A stretch of 64,000 nucleotides of DNA from Myxococcus landrumus (GTDB taxonomy: Bacteria > Myxococcota > Myxococcia > Myxococcales > Myxococcaceae): assembly GCF_017301635.1 (NCBI RefSeq), contig NZ_CP071091.1:4848001-4912000 (forward strand). Reading direction: 5' to 3'. The notes beneath the pieces are model-generated. The model ran no database searches and had not been told where the DNA came from. It saw only the letters and a program-made list of their open reading frames with translations. Shown here piece after piece: positions 25,041 through 33,599 of this stretch (position 1 is its first letter; the number at the start of each line of letters is the position of its first letter). The translations under genes and the position numbers were made by a program.

Positions 25041-28000
25041 CTACAGGTCGACGACGGGGAGCACGTCCCCCATCTCCCCCGCGTTGTCTCCGCGGCTCTC
25101 CCTATCGCCGAGCCCGAGCTGACCCGCGAAGTTGCCGCCCCAGCACTTGACGCTGCCTTCGTCGAAGGTGGCGCACGTATGGGAGGTGCCAGCCTCGAGC
25201 GAGGTCACGGCACGGCCCGTCCCGAGATTGACGCGCGGCAGCGCGTCGCCCATCTGGCCCGGCCCGACTCCGATATGCCACGAATAGCCGAGCCCGAGCT
25301 CGCCCCAGTCGTTGCAGCCCCAGCACTTGACGGAGCCGTCATCCAGGAGTGCGCACGTGTGGATGGCACCGACGGTGAGCGCCAGCGCGGTCCTCCCCGT
25401 CCCCAGGAGGACGGACGGCAGTGCGTCTCCCATCTCCTCCGGCCCATCTCCGCGGTTCTGTGAGTCGCCGAGCCCGAGCTGGCCATGGTCGTTGCTGCCC
25501 CAGCACTTGACGGAGCCGTCATCGAGGAGCGCACACGTGGAGAACTCCCGGGTGGCGAGTGCCTTCGCGGTCCGCCCCGTGCCAAGACGCATCGAGGCCA
25601 ACGCATCGCCCATCTCGCCAGGACCATCACCGAGCTGCGCGAAGTAGCCAAGCCCGAGCTGCCCCCTGGAGCTGGTGCCCCAGCACTTGACGGAGTCGTC
25701 ATCCAGGAGCGCGCACGTATGCACGGCACCCGCGGCAAGCGCCTTCGCGGTCCGCCCCGTGCCGAGATTCACCCGTGGGAGCGCGTCGCCCATCTCACCC
25801 GGGCCATCTCCGCGGTCCTGCTTGTCGCCGAGCCCGAGCTGGCCCCAGTCATTGCGCCCCCAGCACTTGACCTCGCCATTGTCGAGAATGGCGCACACGT
25901 GCTCGCTCCCGCTGACCACTGACTTCGCGGTCCGCCCCGTGCCGAGGTCTATCCAGGGCAGCGAATCACCCATCTCGTCCGGAGCATCTCCGCGGTTCGA
26001 CATATCGCCGAGCCCGAGCTGGCCCACGGAGTTCAAACCCCAGCACTTGACCCCGCCACTCTCGAACAGTGCGCAGGTGAAGGACTCCCCCAGGCTCAGC
26101 GCCGTCACCCGCTGCCCCATCCCAAGGCGGACGAAGGGAAGGAAGCCGCCCATCTGGTTGTCGCGTCCGTCGCCTCGGCTGTTCGTATGTTCGAGCCCAA
26201 GCTGCCCCGAGGTGTTCCCACCCCAGCACTTCACACGTCCATCCGTGAAGACCGCACAGGTGTGCCTCCGACCGGCGGAGACCGACTTCAAGGCATAGTC
26301 ACGAACGCGCACGGAGACGAAGCCGGTCCCGACTGCTCCGTGGATGTCCGACACCTGGTACTCGAAGCTCGCGGTGCCCACGAAGCCAGGCGCCGGAGTG
26401 AACCGCACGAGCTGACCGTCGAGTGCGACCACGCCATTGTGTGCGTTCGCGACCTGGCTCACCGTCATCGAGTCCCCCTCCTGATCGCTGTCATTGAGGA
26501 GGAGCGTCGGCACGGGGATGCGCAGCTCCGCCCCGACGGTGGCGACAGCGGAATCCGCGACGCCCCTGGGTGCGTCATTCACGGAGTTGACGGTGACAGA
26601 CACCTTCGCGTTGCTTGTGTAGCGTCCGTCGCTGACCCTGTACTCAAACGTCACCGACCCGAAGAAGTTCGCCTCCGGGGTGAAGGTGATGTTGCCGTCA
26701 GCCAGCGTCACGCTGCCACGAGTGGCCGAGAAGACGTCCTCCACCCTGAGGATATCGCCGTCACCATCCGTGTCATTGGCGACGAGCGTGGCGGACGGAA
26801 TGACCAGCACGGTGTCCTCGTCCGTGCTCACGGCATCGTCGACGGCAACAGGCCGCTCGGTCACGAGGACCGTCACCCGCGTGGTGCTGGTCCCCCCCGT
26901 CCAGTTCCTGGCGGTGTACTCGAACGTCGCCGTCCCAGTGAAGTTCGCCTCTGGGCTGAAGTCGATGTCGCCACCGTCAATCTTCACGCTGCAATGGGTC
27001 GCATTGCGGACGGCGGTGATGATGAGCACCCCCCTATCCAAATTGATGTCGTTCTCAGTGAGAGTGTCTCTCCGGATGAACTGTCCGGAGTTCTTGATGG
27101 CGTACACGGTGTCCGCGACGGCAACGGGAGCATCACTCACGGAATTCACCGTGAGCGCCACCTTCGCCGCGCTGGTGCTGTGCCCATCGCTGACCGTGTA
27201 CTCGAAGCCCGCATCCCCGAAGTAGTTCTCCTCCGGGGTGAAAGTGACGTTGCCGCCAGACAGTGTCACGGTGCCATGGGTCGCCGAGCCGACGCCTGTC
27301 ACCGAGAGCGTGTCGCCCTCGATATCGGTGTCGTTGGCGAGGAGCATGGCCGTCGGGATGACCCTCACGACATCCTCATCCAGGCTCACGTCATCCTTCA
27401 CCGCGGAGGGCGCATCATTCACGGGGGTGACGGTGATGGTCACCGGCGCGATGCTGGCGGAGGTCCCATCACTGACCATGTACTCGAACGTCACCGTCCC
27501 GAAGAAGTTCGCGTCGGGAGTGAAGGTGACGTTGCCGTGGGCCCACTCGAAGGCGCCCTGAGCAGGCCCTCTGACGGACGCCACACGGAGGGTATCGCCG
27601 TCGGCATCCGTGTCGTTGGCGAGGAGCGTGGTGCCCGGGATGACCAGCACGGAGTCCTCTGTCATGGACAGGGAATCAGCGACCGCCTTGGGGACATCGG
27701 GCATGGGGCTGACTGTGACGGTCACCTTCCCGGTGTCCGTCTGGCGCCCATCCCCCACCACGTACTCGAACGTCGCGGTTCCGGAGAAGTCCGCCTCCGG
27801 AGCGAAGCGGATGGTGCCACCCTCCAGCATCGTCACGCTGCCATGGGTCGCGGAGCCAACGGAGAGGACCCTGAGCCCATCGCCGTCCGCGTCGAAGTCG
27901 TTGGAGACCAGCGATGTGTCCTGAATGAACGCACTGGCATCCTCGTCGGTCGTCGCCTGGTCATCGACGGCGGACGGGGCCACGTTGCTCGGAACCGGAG

Positions 28001-28118
28001 GAGGTCTCTCCTCTTCCCTACATGCGGCGAGCGCCACGGCGACAAGAAGGACGGCCCCAAGGCTCGGCCACCGCACGGCGGAAAGACGCGAGTACAGACG
28101 AACAAGTTGCTGCTTCAC
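25041..28118 (-). CDS. Large surface lipoprotein: six cadherin-like domains and seven RCC1 repeats
   Basis: 1025 residues. GTG 28118 is preceded by GAGGGGG, and the protein starts with a lipoprotein signal (LVAVALAAC, Cys33). Six cadherin-like domains of about 93 residues follow (about 45-605), each with an A.ADxxxx.ED opening, LLxNDxDxDGDxLxV and a FEYxVSDG end; the Asp-rich motifs should bind calcium. The C-terminal part (about 605-1025) holds seven RCC1-type repeats of 60 residues with HTCALLDDGSVKCWG and QLGLGD cores, likely a seven-bladed propeller. It probably acts in adhesion or cell contact on the outer surface. The frame is open further upstream but the lipobox and ribosome site fix the start. 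Confidence 0.9.
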   Translation of the reverse strand: MKQQLVRLYSRLSAVRWPSLGAVLLVAVALAACREEERPPPVPSNVAPSAVDDQATTDEDASAFIQDTSLVSNDFDADGDGLRVLSVGSATHGSVTMLEGGTIRFAPEADFSGTATFEYVVGDGRQTDTGKVTVTVSPMPDVPKAVADSLSMTEDSVLVIPGTTLLANDTDADGDTLRVASVRGPAQGAFEWAHGNVTFTPDANFFGTVTFEYMVSDGTSASIAPVTITVTPVNDAPSAVKDDVSLDEDVVRVIPTAMLLANDTDIEGDTLSVTGVGSATHGTVTLSGGNVTFTPEENYFGDAGFEYTVSDGHSTSAAKVALTVNSVSDAPVAVADTVYAIKNSGQFIRRDTLTENDINLDRGVLIITAVRNATHCSVKIDGGDIDFSPEANFTGTATFEYTARNWTGGTSTTRVTVLVTERPVAVDDAVSTDEDTVLVIPSATLVANDTDGDGDILRVEDVFSATRGSVTLADGNITFTPEANFFGSVTFEYRVSDGRYTSNAKVSVTVNSVNDAPRGVADSAVATVGAELRIPVPTLLLNDSDQEGDSMTVSQVANAHNGVVALDGQLVRFTPAPGFVGTASFEYQVSDIHGAVGTGFVSVRVRDYALKSVSAGRRHTCAVFTDGRVKCWGGNTSGQLGLEHTNSRGDGRDNQMGGFLPFVRLGMGQRVTALSLGESFTCALFESGGVKCWGLNSVGQLGLGDMSNRGDAPDEMGDSLPWIDLGTGRTAKSVVSGSEHVCAILDNGEVKCWGRNDWGQLGLGDKQDRGDGPGEMGDALPRVNLGTGRTAKALAAGAVHTCALLDDDSVKCWGTSSRGQLGLGYFAQLGDGPGEMGDALASMRLGTGRTAKALATREFSTCALLDDGSVKCWGSNDHGQLGLGDSQNRGDGPEEMGDALPSVLLGTGRTALALTVGAIHTCALLDDGSVKCWGCNDWGELGLGYSWHIGVGPGQMGDALPRVNLGTGRAVTSLEAGTSHTCATFDEGSVKCWGGNFAGQLGLGDRESRGDNAGEMGDVLPVVDL
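25052..26311 (-). repeat. Seven in-frame tandem repeats of exactly 180 bp (RCC1 blades)
   Basis: The anchor cagcacttga recurs at 25141, 25321, 25501, 25681, 25861, 26041 and 26221, always 180 bp apart. Units encode one 60-residue RCC1 blade each. The outer units are the most diverged; central ones are nearly identical over long stretches, which favours recombination between units. Confidence 0.9.
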
Positions 28119-28324
28119 CCAGCCCCCTCGGAGAAAGAAGCCCCCCTTCCGCGAAATCCGGAGGGGTGCTGCCCCCATAACGGAGCCCGGCGACACAAGT
28201 CGCAGACACTCGATACGACGCCGCCCCCGGGGTCTCCAGGCCACCGATGCCCCGGGGTAGTGGGAGACCTGGCGCACCGCGCCCCAGGTCACACCAGGCC
28301 CCCCAGCCGGCCCGTGCCGCTGGC

Positions 28325-28597
28325 TCAGAGGCAGATGTTGCAGTCCTGGCTGATGATGCCCGCGCTGTACCAGGTGCCGTCGAGCCTGCGACACATGAGC
28401 TCCTTGTAGTTGCCCTTGGTCGGACCACAGGCGCCGCAGAGCGAGTACCTGCGCGAAGTCTCTCCTGGCTGACAGCTTGGGGCCAAGGCACCTTCTTGTA
28501 TGCCCATTGTGTCTTCCGCGAGTCCGTCATCGCTGACGCCTCCGCAGCCGAGCGCCAGGCCCACCGCCAACAGGACACCGAACGTGATGCGTTGCAT
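28325..28597 (-). CDS. Small cysteine-containing lipoprotein
   Basis: 90 residues from ATG 28597. A lipoprotein signal (GVLLAVGLALGC, Cys18) is followed by an acidic linker and a short domain with six cysteines (SCQPGE, LCGACG, LMC, DCNIC), probably disulphide-bonded. No family is recognised. The alternative start 28609 adds four residues and lacks a ribosome site. Such small Cys-rich lipoproteins are frequent in myxobacteria; function unknown. Confidence 0.68.
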   Translation of the reverse strand: MQRITFGVLLAVGLALGCGGVSDDGLAEDTMGIQEGALAPSCQPGETSRRYSLCGACGPTKGNYKELMCRRLDGTWYSAGIISQDCNICL

Positions 28598-28790
28598 GTG
28601 CACCCCCATGTTGATTGCCGCCGTCCACGGCCTTTCCAACATAGCCCTTTCATCTTCGACCCGTCCGCCGTGCCCCGCCTGCGATTGAGCCCTGCGGGAG
28701 AGCCTTCACGCATCGATGGGGACGCGCGGCCAGGTTCCCGAGCACGCGAAGAAGATGCGCGGGCGCGCTTCTGTGTGCATATAGGGGCCC

Positions 28791-29285
28791 ATGCGCCGTC
28801 TCTCTGCCCTCCCGCTCCTGCTCGCCCTCACCGTGATGCTGGGCGCGTGTGACCGCTATGACCGCCCGGGCACACCGGTGCCGGAGACCCTGCGGGCCGA
28901 GACGCTGGAGGGAATGCACATCGACCGGGAGGCGCTGCTGGGCCGCCCCTGGGTCATCAACGTGTGGGCCCCAGGCTGACACGCCTGTGCTCGGGAGTTG
29001 CCCGAGCTCGAAGCCCTGAGGAGCCAGTACGAGGCGCGCGGCGTCGGATTCCTCGCGCTCTCGCTCAATCCCAGCGAGGAGCGAAACCGCCAGACGGCGG
29101 CTGAGCTGGGGGTGCACATGACCGTGGCCACGGCGAAGGGAGAGGTGCTGGGCCCGCTGCGCATCTCCACCGTGCCCGCCACGGTCTTCATCAACCGGGA
29201 TGGCGTGGTGGTGGCGGCCGTCAACGGCGAGCGCTCGCGTGAGTTCTACGCGCGGCGACTGGAGGCGCTGCTCGCCGCGCCGTAG
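28791..29285 (+). CDS. TlpA-like thioredoxin lipoprotein, candidate selenoprotein (in-frame TGA at 28977)
   Basis: 165 codons in a single frame interrupted by TGA at codon 63. The frame before it gives a lipoprotein signal (VMLGAC, Cys20) and the start of a thioredoxin fold (PWVINVWAPG); the frame after it continues HACARELPEL and the rest of a TlpA/AhpC-TSA domain, including the cis-Pro (STVPATVFINRDG). In homologues this spot is WCxxC: the TGA stands exactly at the first redox cysteine, giving U-H-A-C if read as selenocysteine. A hairpin with a GU-containing loop lies 16 bases after the TGA. Alternatives: a nonsense mutation, or a sequencing error in a Cys codon (TGC/TGT). The C-terminal part has no separate good start. 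Confidence 0.72.
28987..29009 (+). promoter_or_regulatory. SECIS-like hairpin after the in-frame TGA
   Basis: 28990-28995 (CTCGGG) pairs with 29001-29006 (CCCGAG) around the loop AGTTG; G28989-C29007 extends it, then a T-T mismatch and G28987-C29009. The loop starts 16 bases after the TGA, inside the 16-37 range known for bacterial SECIS elements, and contains the GU that SelB recognises. Confidence 0.5.
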
Positions 29286-29298
29286 CGATGATGCGACT

Positions 29299-30171
29299 TC
29301 ACTGCGACGCCCGGGCAATCTCCGTCGGGCTCATGCCCAGGAAGCGACGCAGGCAGCGGGCCATGTGGCTCGGGTGAGAGAAGCCCGCCTCCAGGGCTAT
29401 CTCCGTCAGGTTCATGCGCCCTTCCACCAAGCGCAGCCGCGCGCGCTCCACGCGGCGCTCCAGCACGAACCGGTGAACCGGCATCCCCGTGGCCTGTTTG
29501 AACAGCGGCTTGAAGTGAGACAGGCTGAACCCAGCCACCCCCGCCAGCTCCGCCAGCGTCAGGTCTTCATCCAGGTGTGCCTCGATGTACTCGACCACCT
29601 GCCGCAGCCGCCACGCCGGCAATGCGTGGCGACGCTTGGGAGCCGAGACTCCCGTGTCCGACTGCAACGCGAACAGCCGCGCGGCGAGCGCCGTCGCCAG
29701 GCTGTCCACGAAGAGCCTCCCGCCCGGATATCCATCGTGGTCCTCGGACTGCATCATCCAGCCGATGCGCTCGACCTGCGCGTCCCGGATGTGGATGGCC
29801 GGGTCGAGCGCCGCGCCTTGCACCCCCAACCCCATGGCCTCCGAGGTCTCCTTCATCAGCGCGGGCGTCAACCGCAGGAGCAGTGAGCGCGCCGGGCCCG
29901 ACAAGGTCCACCGCGTGCTCGACCCGGCTGGCACCACGCAGAACTGCCCGTGGAGGCGCGCGCCCTGACGCTCGGCCTTCCCCACGCGATACGTCACCGG
30001 CACCGGCTCCCCCACATGCAGGCAGAGGACATGGCGGTCATCCACCGGCGAGTCGAACCGCCCGGACGGAACCGGAGACGTGAGCACGTCGAGCAACGGC
30101 ATGCGCCCCGGGCCAAGGCGCTTCAGCAGCGCGGACGGAAGGCTCGGGTAGCACGAGGGTCTATCGGTCAT
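29299..30171 (-). CDS. AraC-family transcriptional regulator
   Basis: 290 residues. The N-terminal sensing domain (about 1-170) is a cupin-like region of the type seen in AraC regulators (HVGEPVPVTYRVG, CVVPAGSSTRWTLSGPA). The C-terminal DNA-binding part (about 190-290) has both helix-turn-helix motifs: LTLAELAGVAGFSLSHFKPLFKQ and MNLTEIALEAGFSHPSHMARCLRR. It is divergent from the alpha/beta hydrolase lipoprotein gene at 30311, which it may control. ATG 30171 follows a GGAAGG site. Confidence 0.9.
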   Translation of the reverse strand: MTDRPSCYPSLPSALLKRLGPGRMPLLDVLTSPVPSGRFDSPVDDRHVLCLHVGEPVPVTYRVGKAERQGARLHGQFCVVPAGSSTRWTLSGPARSLLLRLTPALMKETSEAMGLGVQGAALDPAIHIRDAQVERIGWMMQSEDHDGYPGGRLFVDSLATALAARLFALQSDTGVSAPKRRHALPAWRLRQVVEYIEAHLDEDLTLAELAGVAGFSLSHFKPLFKQATGMPVHRFVLERRVERARLRLVEGRMNLTEIALEAGFSHPSHMARCLRRFLGMSPTEIARASQ

Positions 30172-30310
30172 CACGGAAACCTTCCCCTTGGGGCTGCCGG
30201 GTCGCAACACGGAAGTTCATCCGTTTGTGCCCGAGAACGGCCGGGTGTGCGCGCGCCGAAATGGGCTCGCCGCAATCATGGGCACGTTCCCTCCCACTGG
30301 AGCGCTCCTC

Positions 30311-31291
30311 ATGAAACATCGGTTCTTCCTCAAGTTCGCGGGTCTCGCCCTCGCGGCCAGCACGCTCGGCGCTTGCGCATCACACCCGGAATCCCACTCC
30401 ACTCCAGCTCACGCCAGCGTGGCCCAGGAGACGGACGCGGCGGCCTGGCGCGCGGCGCGGCGCTTCGCCCTGCTCTCGTTCGGAAGGATTGCCTACGTGG
30501 AGCGGGGCTCGGGTGACGCGGCCCTGTTCCTCCACGGCGCCCCGCTCAATGGCTTCCAGTGGCGCGGCGCGTTCGACCGGCTGTGCGACGTCCGGCGCTG
30601 CATCGCCCCCGACTTCATGGGCCTGGGCTACTCGGAGGTCCCCGAAGCCCAGGCGCTGGACGCCGCCGCGCAGGTGGACATGCTCGCGGCCCTGCTCGAC
30701 TCACTCGGCGTCTCCCAGGTCGACATCGTCGCCAGCGACAGCGGCGGCGCGGTCGCCCAGCTCTTCCTGGTCAAGTTCCCACAGCGCGTCCGGACGCTCC
30801 TCCTGACGAACTGCGACACCGAGCCGAACAGCCCTCCGCCCAAGGTCATGCCGGTCATCGAGCTGTCTCGTGCTGGGACGCTCGCGGCCTCGACCGCGGC
30901 GTGGCTCACCGACCCGGCCATGGCCCGCTCGACGTTCGGCGCGGCGGTCTTCCAGAACCCCGACACCCTCACCCGCGAGGTCCTCGAGACCTACGCCTCA
31001 CCGGTCGTGAGCACACCGAAGCGGCAGGCGCAGTACCACGCCTTCCACAAGGCCCTGCTCCCCAACCCGCTGGCGGGAATCGAGGCGAAGCTCCTTCGCA
31101 CCCACGTCCCGGTCCGCATCGTCTGGGGACAGAGCGACGACATCTTCTCGAACGAGGACGCGCACTACCTCGACCGCACCTTCCCCGGCTCCCAGGGGAT
31201 TCGCTTCGTGCCGGGCGGGAAGATGTTCTTCCAAGAGGAGAACCCAGACATCATCGCGGAGGAAGCCCTCCGACTGTGGAAGGCCCCCTGA
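30311..31291 (+). CDS. Alpha/beta hydrolase lipoprotein lacking the usual catalytic His
   Basis: 326 residues from ATG 30311; the signal has a lipobox (STLGAC). The fold is clear: the oxyanion loop LHGAPLNGFQWRG, the PDFMGLGYS strand-loop, the nucleophile Ser in ASDSGGAVA, and the acid region IVWGQSDDIFSNEDA. At the position of the catalytic His the sequence is VPGGKMFFQEENPD, with Lys where most members have GH. It may therefore be inactive, or use a different His, or bind rather than cleave its ligand. It is divergent from an AraC regulator and followed by a LysR gene. Confidence 0.82.
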   Translation: MKHRFFLKFAGLALAASTLGACASHPESHSTPAHASVAQETDAAAWRAARRFALLSFGRIAYVERGSGDAALFLHGAPLNGFQWRGAFDRLCDVRRCIAPDFMGLGYSEVPEAQALDAAAQVDMLAALLDSLGVSQVDIVASDSGGAVAQLFLVKFPQRVRTLLLTNCDTEPNSPPPKVMPVIELSRAGTLAASTAAWLTDPAMARSTFGAAVFQNPDTLTREVLETYASPVVSTPKRQAQYHAFHKALLPNPLAGIEAKLLRTHVPVRIVWGQSDDIFSNEDAHYLDRTFPGSQGIRFVPGGKMFFQEENPDIIAEEALRLWKAP

Positions 31292-31337
31292 GCCTGGAAG
31301 TTGAATCCTTTCCCGCCCCATCGACTCGTGAGATGGG

Positions 31338-32255
31338 ATGGGAATGTTCGACCCCATCACGCTCGACCAGCTTCGCGCTTTCGTCACCGTCGTCGAGGAA
31401 GGAAGTTTCTCGGCGGCGGCGCGAAAGCTTCGTCGGGTGCAGTCCGCCATCAGCACGTCGATGGCCAACCTGGAAGCCCAGTTGGGCGTGCTCCTCTGGG
31501 ACCGCTCCACGAAGGTGGCCACGCTGACCGCACAGGGGCAGGCGGTGCTCGCGTCGACGCGGCGCGTGCTCGCCGAAGTCGACGGACTGCGGCGGCTCAC
31601 CACCGGCATGACGCTGGGGCTCGAAGCCTCGGTGTCCCTGTGTCTGGATGCCTTCTTTCCCGTGAAGGCGCTCGTCAGCCTCTGCGCCAACTTCACCCAG
31701 GAGTTCCCCGCGGTCGACCTCCGCATCGATACGCAGGTGATGTCCGCGGTCTCCGCTCGAGTGCTCGACGGCACGGCCACCCTCGGCGTCGTGACCCCGG
31801 CGGGGCTGGCGCGGGGGCTCGAGGTACAGGCGCTGTCACCCATCCGGGTTCACCCTGTCGTGAGCCCGAGCCATCCGCTCGCGGCCATCAAGGGACGCAT
31901 CGCGTCCCGACACTTCGTCGATGCCATCCAGATCGTGCTCTCCGAATGCGAGAACGACGGAGTCTCCGACCAGGTCGGCTTGTCGCCGCGCACCTGGCGC
32001 GTCGGAGACCTCAACACCAAGCATGAGATGCTGCGCGCGGGCCTGGGCTGGGGCAACCTGCCGGAGCACCTGATTCGCGAAGACCTGCGCAAGGGCAAGC
32101 TGGTCACCCTCCGGCCGGCGGCCTGGGGCGACCACGAAAACTCGCTCAACCTCCTGGTCATCCACCGAAGCGACGCCGTGTTCGGACCGGCGCACCGCTG
32201 GCTGATGGAGCAGCTCGCCCGACTGTGCGCGAAGGAAGCGCGCCTCCAGAAGTAG
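31338..32255 (+). CDS. LysR-family transcriptional regulator
   Basis: 305 residues. The N-terminal winged helix (about 5-65) has LDQLRAFVTVVEEGSFSAAARKL and the recognition helix AISTSMANLEAQLG; a linker helix and a periplasmic-binding-like effector domain follow. The ATG at 31338 is followed by another in-frame ATG two codons later. It lies 46 bp downstream of the hydrolase gene on the same strand and could be co-transcribed, although LysR genes usually regulate a divergent partner, which is absent here. Confidence 0.9.
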   Translation: MGMFDPITLDQLRAFVTVVEEGSFSAAARKLRRVQSAISTSMANLEAQLGVLLWDRSTKVATLTAQGQAVLASTRRVLAEVDGLRRLTTGMTLGLEASVSLCLDAFFPVKALVSLCANFTQEFPAVDLRIDTQVMSAVSARVLDGTATLGVVTPAGLARGLEVQALSPIRVHPVVSPSHPLAAIKGRIASRHFVDAIQIVLSECENDGVSDQVGLSPRTWRVGDLNTKHEMLRAGLGWGNLPEHLIREDLRKGKLVTLRPAAWGDHENSLNLLVIHRSDAVFGPAHRWLMEQLARLCAKEARLQK

Positions 32256-32302
32256 AACGAAGCGCTCCCTCCACGGCGCGGGAAGTCCGGTCGCCATCCC
32301 AG

Positions 32303-32320
32303 GGGGGCTGCTCAGCCCCC
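32303..32320. terminator. GC hairpin between convergent genes
   Basis: GGGGGCT (32303-32309) pairs with AGCCCCC (32314-32320) around GCTC. It overlaps the stop codon of the leftward TMEM175 gene and lies between it and the LysR gene, so it may end one or both transcripts. There is no T run. Confidence 0.4.
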
Positions 32321-32938
32321 GTCATGCACTGGCCGCATGTTGGTGCTCCACATGGCCCACATGCTCGCGCACATCGCGAGGCACAACGGCAGACTCCACA
32401 GGGCGACAATGGTCGCCGCCAGGTACACCGGCAATCCCAGCCGATAGTGTCGAGTGAGCCGTCGTTCCAGCTCGACCGGGCGCGCGATGTCATCCGGTTG
32501 CGCCTGCCGCTGGAGCAGATGCCACAACAGGTTGTAGCCCACGTTGATGAGCACGAAGAGGCCCGCGTAGAGGGCGCCAGCCACCGCGCCCGAAGGCTCC
32601 ATCAAGTGGGCTGAAAGCACCGCCGTGGTGAAGGGCACGAGCGTCGTCAGCAGCATCAGGAACCCGTTCGCGAAGAGCACCCGGGTGTCGACCCGGCGCA
32701 CGAACTTGAGCATGCCGTGGTGGTCGATCCACATGATGAGGACGGTGCAGAAGCTCGTGACGAACGCGAGGTAGGTCGGCCACCTGGAAGCAAGCTGCCA
32801 GAGCAGTGTGTGGGGGTCGTGCGCGGCCTCGGAGAGCTCCGGTTTCAGCTCCAGCGCCAGCAGCGTGATGACGACGGCGTAGACGCCATCGCTGAACGCT
32901 TCGAGCCTGGCGCTGTCCTTCCTTTCGGTGTCCGACAT
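32312..32938 (-). CDS. TMEM175-family potassium channel-like membrane protein
   Basis: 208 residues with about six membrane helices. The family signature FSDGVYAVVITLLALEL is at residues 15-31. Other helices include YLAFVTSFCTVLIMWIDHHGM and VLFANGFLMLLTTLVPFTTAVL. Bacterial TMEM175 proteins form tetrameric potassium channels; prokaryotic copies often have one repeat, as here. Last gene of a leftward run of six genes; 10 bp after the DUF1275 gene. Confidence 0.88.
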   Translation of the reverse strand: MSDTERKDSARLEAFSDGVYAVVITLLALELKPELSEAAHDPHTLLWQLASRWPTYLAFVTSFCTVLIMWIDHHGMLKFVRRVDTRVLFANGFLMLLTTLVPFTTAVLSAHLMEPSGAVAGALYAGLFVLINVGYNLLWHLLQRQAQPDDIARPVELERRLTRHYRLGLPVYLAATIVALWSLPLCLAMCASMWAMWSTNMRPVHDGG

Positions 32939-32948
32939 GGCGAGCCCT

Positions 32949-33581
32949 CTACAGCCGACTGCGAACCAGCAGCGAGAGCCCCATGGGAGCGAGGAATGCC
33001 GCGAACCCCCAATGCTGGACCCCGAACGCCCCGCCCAGGCACCCCAACGAGAACGCCAGGATGATGAAGCCCAACGAGCGATGCTTGCCGACGTTCTCCG
33101 GGGCGCCAGGAATCACCTTCTCCACGAACCACTGCGTGACGTTGCCAGTCATCACGGTCGTCATCGGCCCCAGCGTGGGTGCCACCCGGTGCATCGCGTT
33201 CTGCATCCCCATGGCGACGACCGCGAAGACCACGACGACCTGATGCGCCGCGGGCCCCTTCAAGGCCAGGGGCACGGCGGCCGCCACCGCGAACGCCACG
33301 GCCTGAAGGAGCAGGAGCAGCCGCGAGGAACGGCCCACCCGACGGTGCAGGTGCGAGGAGAGGAAGACGGCCAGGACGAAGATGGGAAAGGTCGCCAGCT
33401 TGAGCCACTCGTCGGCCTTGGCGCCTCGCGCGAGGTCCGCCGCGAGCACGACGAAGTTGCCAGTGACGTGCGCGCAGAAGATGCCTCCCGCGCCGACGAA
33501 CGTGACGGCGTCCGCATAACCCGCGATGAACGCCAGGGCGGTGGGAATCAACAGAGGCGGAGTCGAGGAGGAAGGGGTCAT
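32949..33581 (-). CDS. DUF1275 (YoaK-type) membrane protein
   Basis: 210 residues, six membrane helices. The N-terminal LAFIAGYADAVTFVG and AHVTGNFVVLAADL segments and the TVMTGNVTQWF block are DUF1275 hallmarks. The role of the family is unknown; transport has been suggested. It belongs to the leftward operon that starts with the isochorismatase-family gene. Confidence 0.88.
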   Translation of the reverse strand: MTPSSSTPPLLIPTALAFIAGYADAVTFVGAGGIFCAHVTGNFVVLAADLARGAKADEWLKLATFPIFVLAVFLSSHLHRRVGRSSRLLLLLQAVAFAVAAAVPLALKGPAAHQVVVVFAVVAMGMQNAMHRVAPTLGPMTTVMTGNVTQWFVEKVIPGAPENVGKHRSLGFIILAFSLGCLGGAFGVQHWGFAAFLAPMGLSLLVRSRL

Positions 33582-33599
33582 CGAGGAAGGGGGCGTCGG

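Noticed and set aside
25141-26230. Regular 180-bp repeats as a CRISPR or satellite
   Set aside because: The repeats are in frame, encode RCC1 blades and have no unique spacers of CRISPR size.
26187-28409. A 740-codon open frame on the plus strand
   Set aside because: It is opposite the cadherin/RCC1 lipoprotein gene, has no recognisable domain, and follows from codon bias of the minus-strand gene.
31200-31260. The missing His of the hydrolase as a sequencing error
   Set aside because: It cannot be decided here; the reading frame is intact and Lys would need more than one base change from His plus a third-base difference, so it is reported as a property instead.
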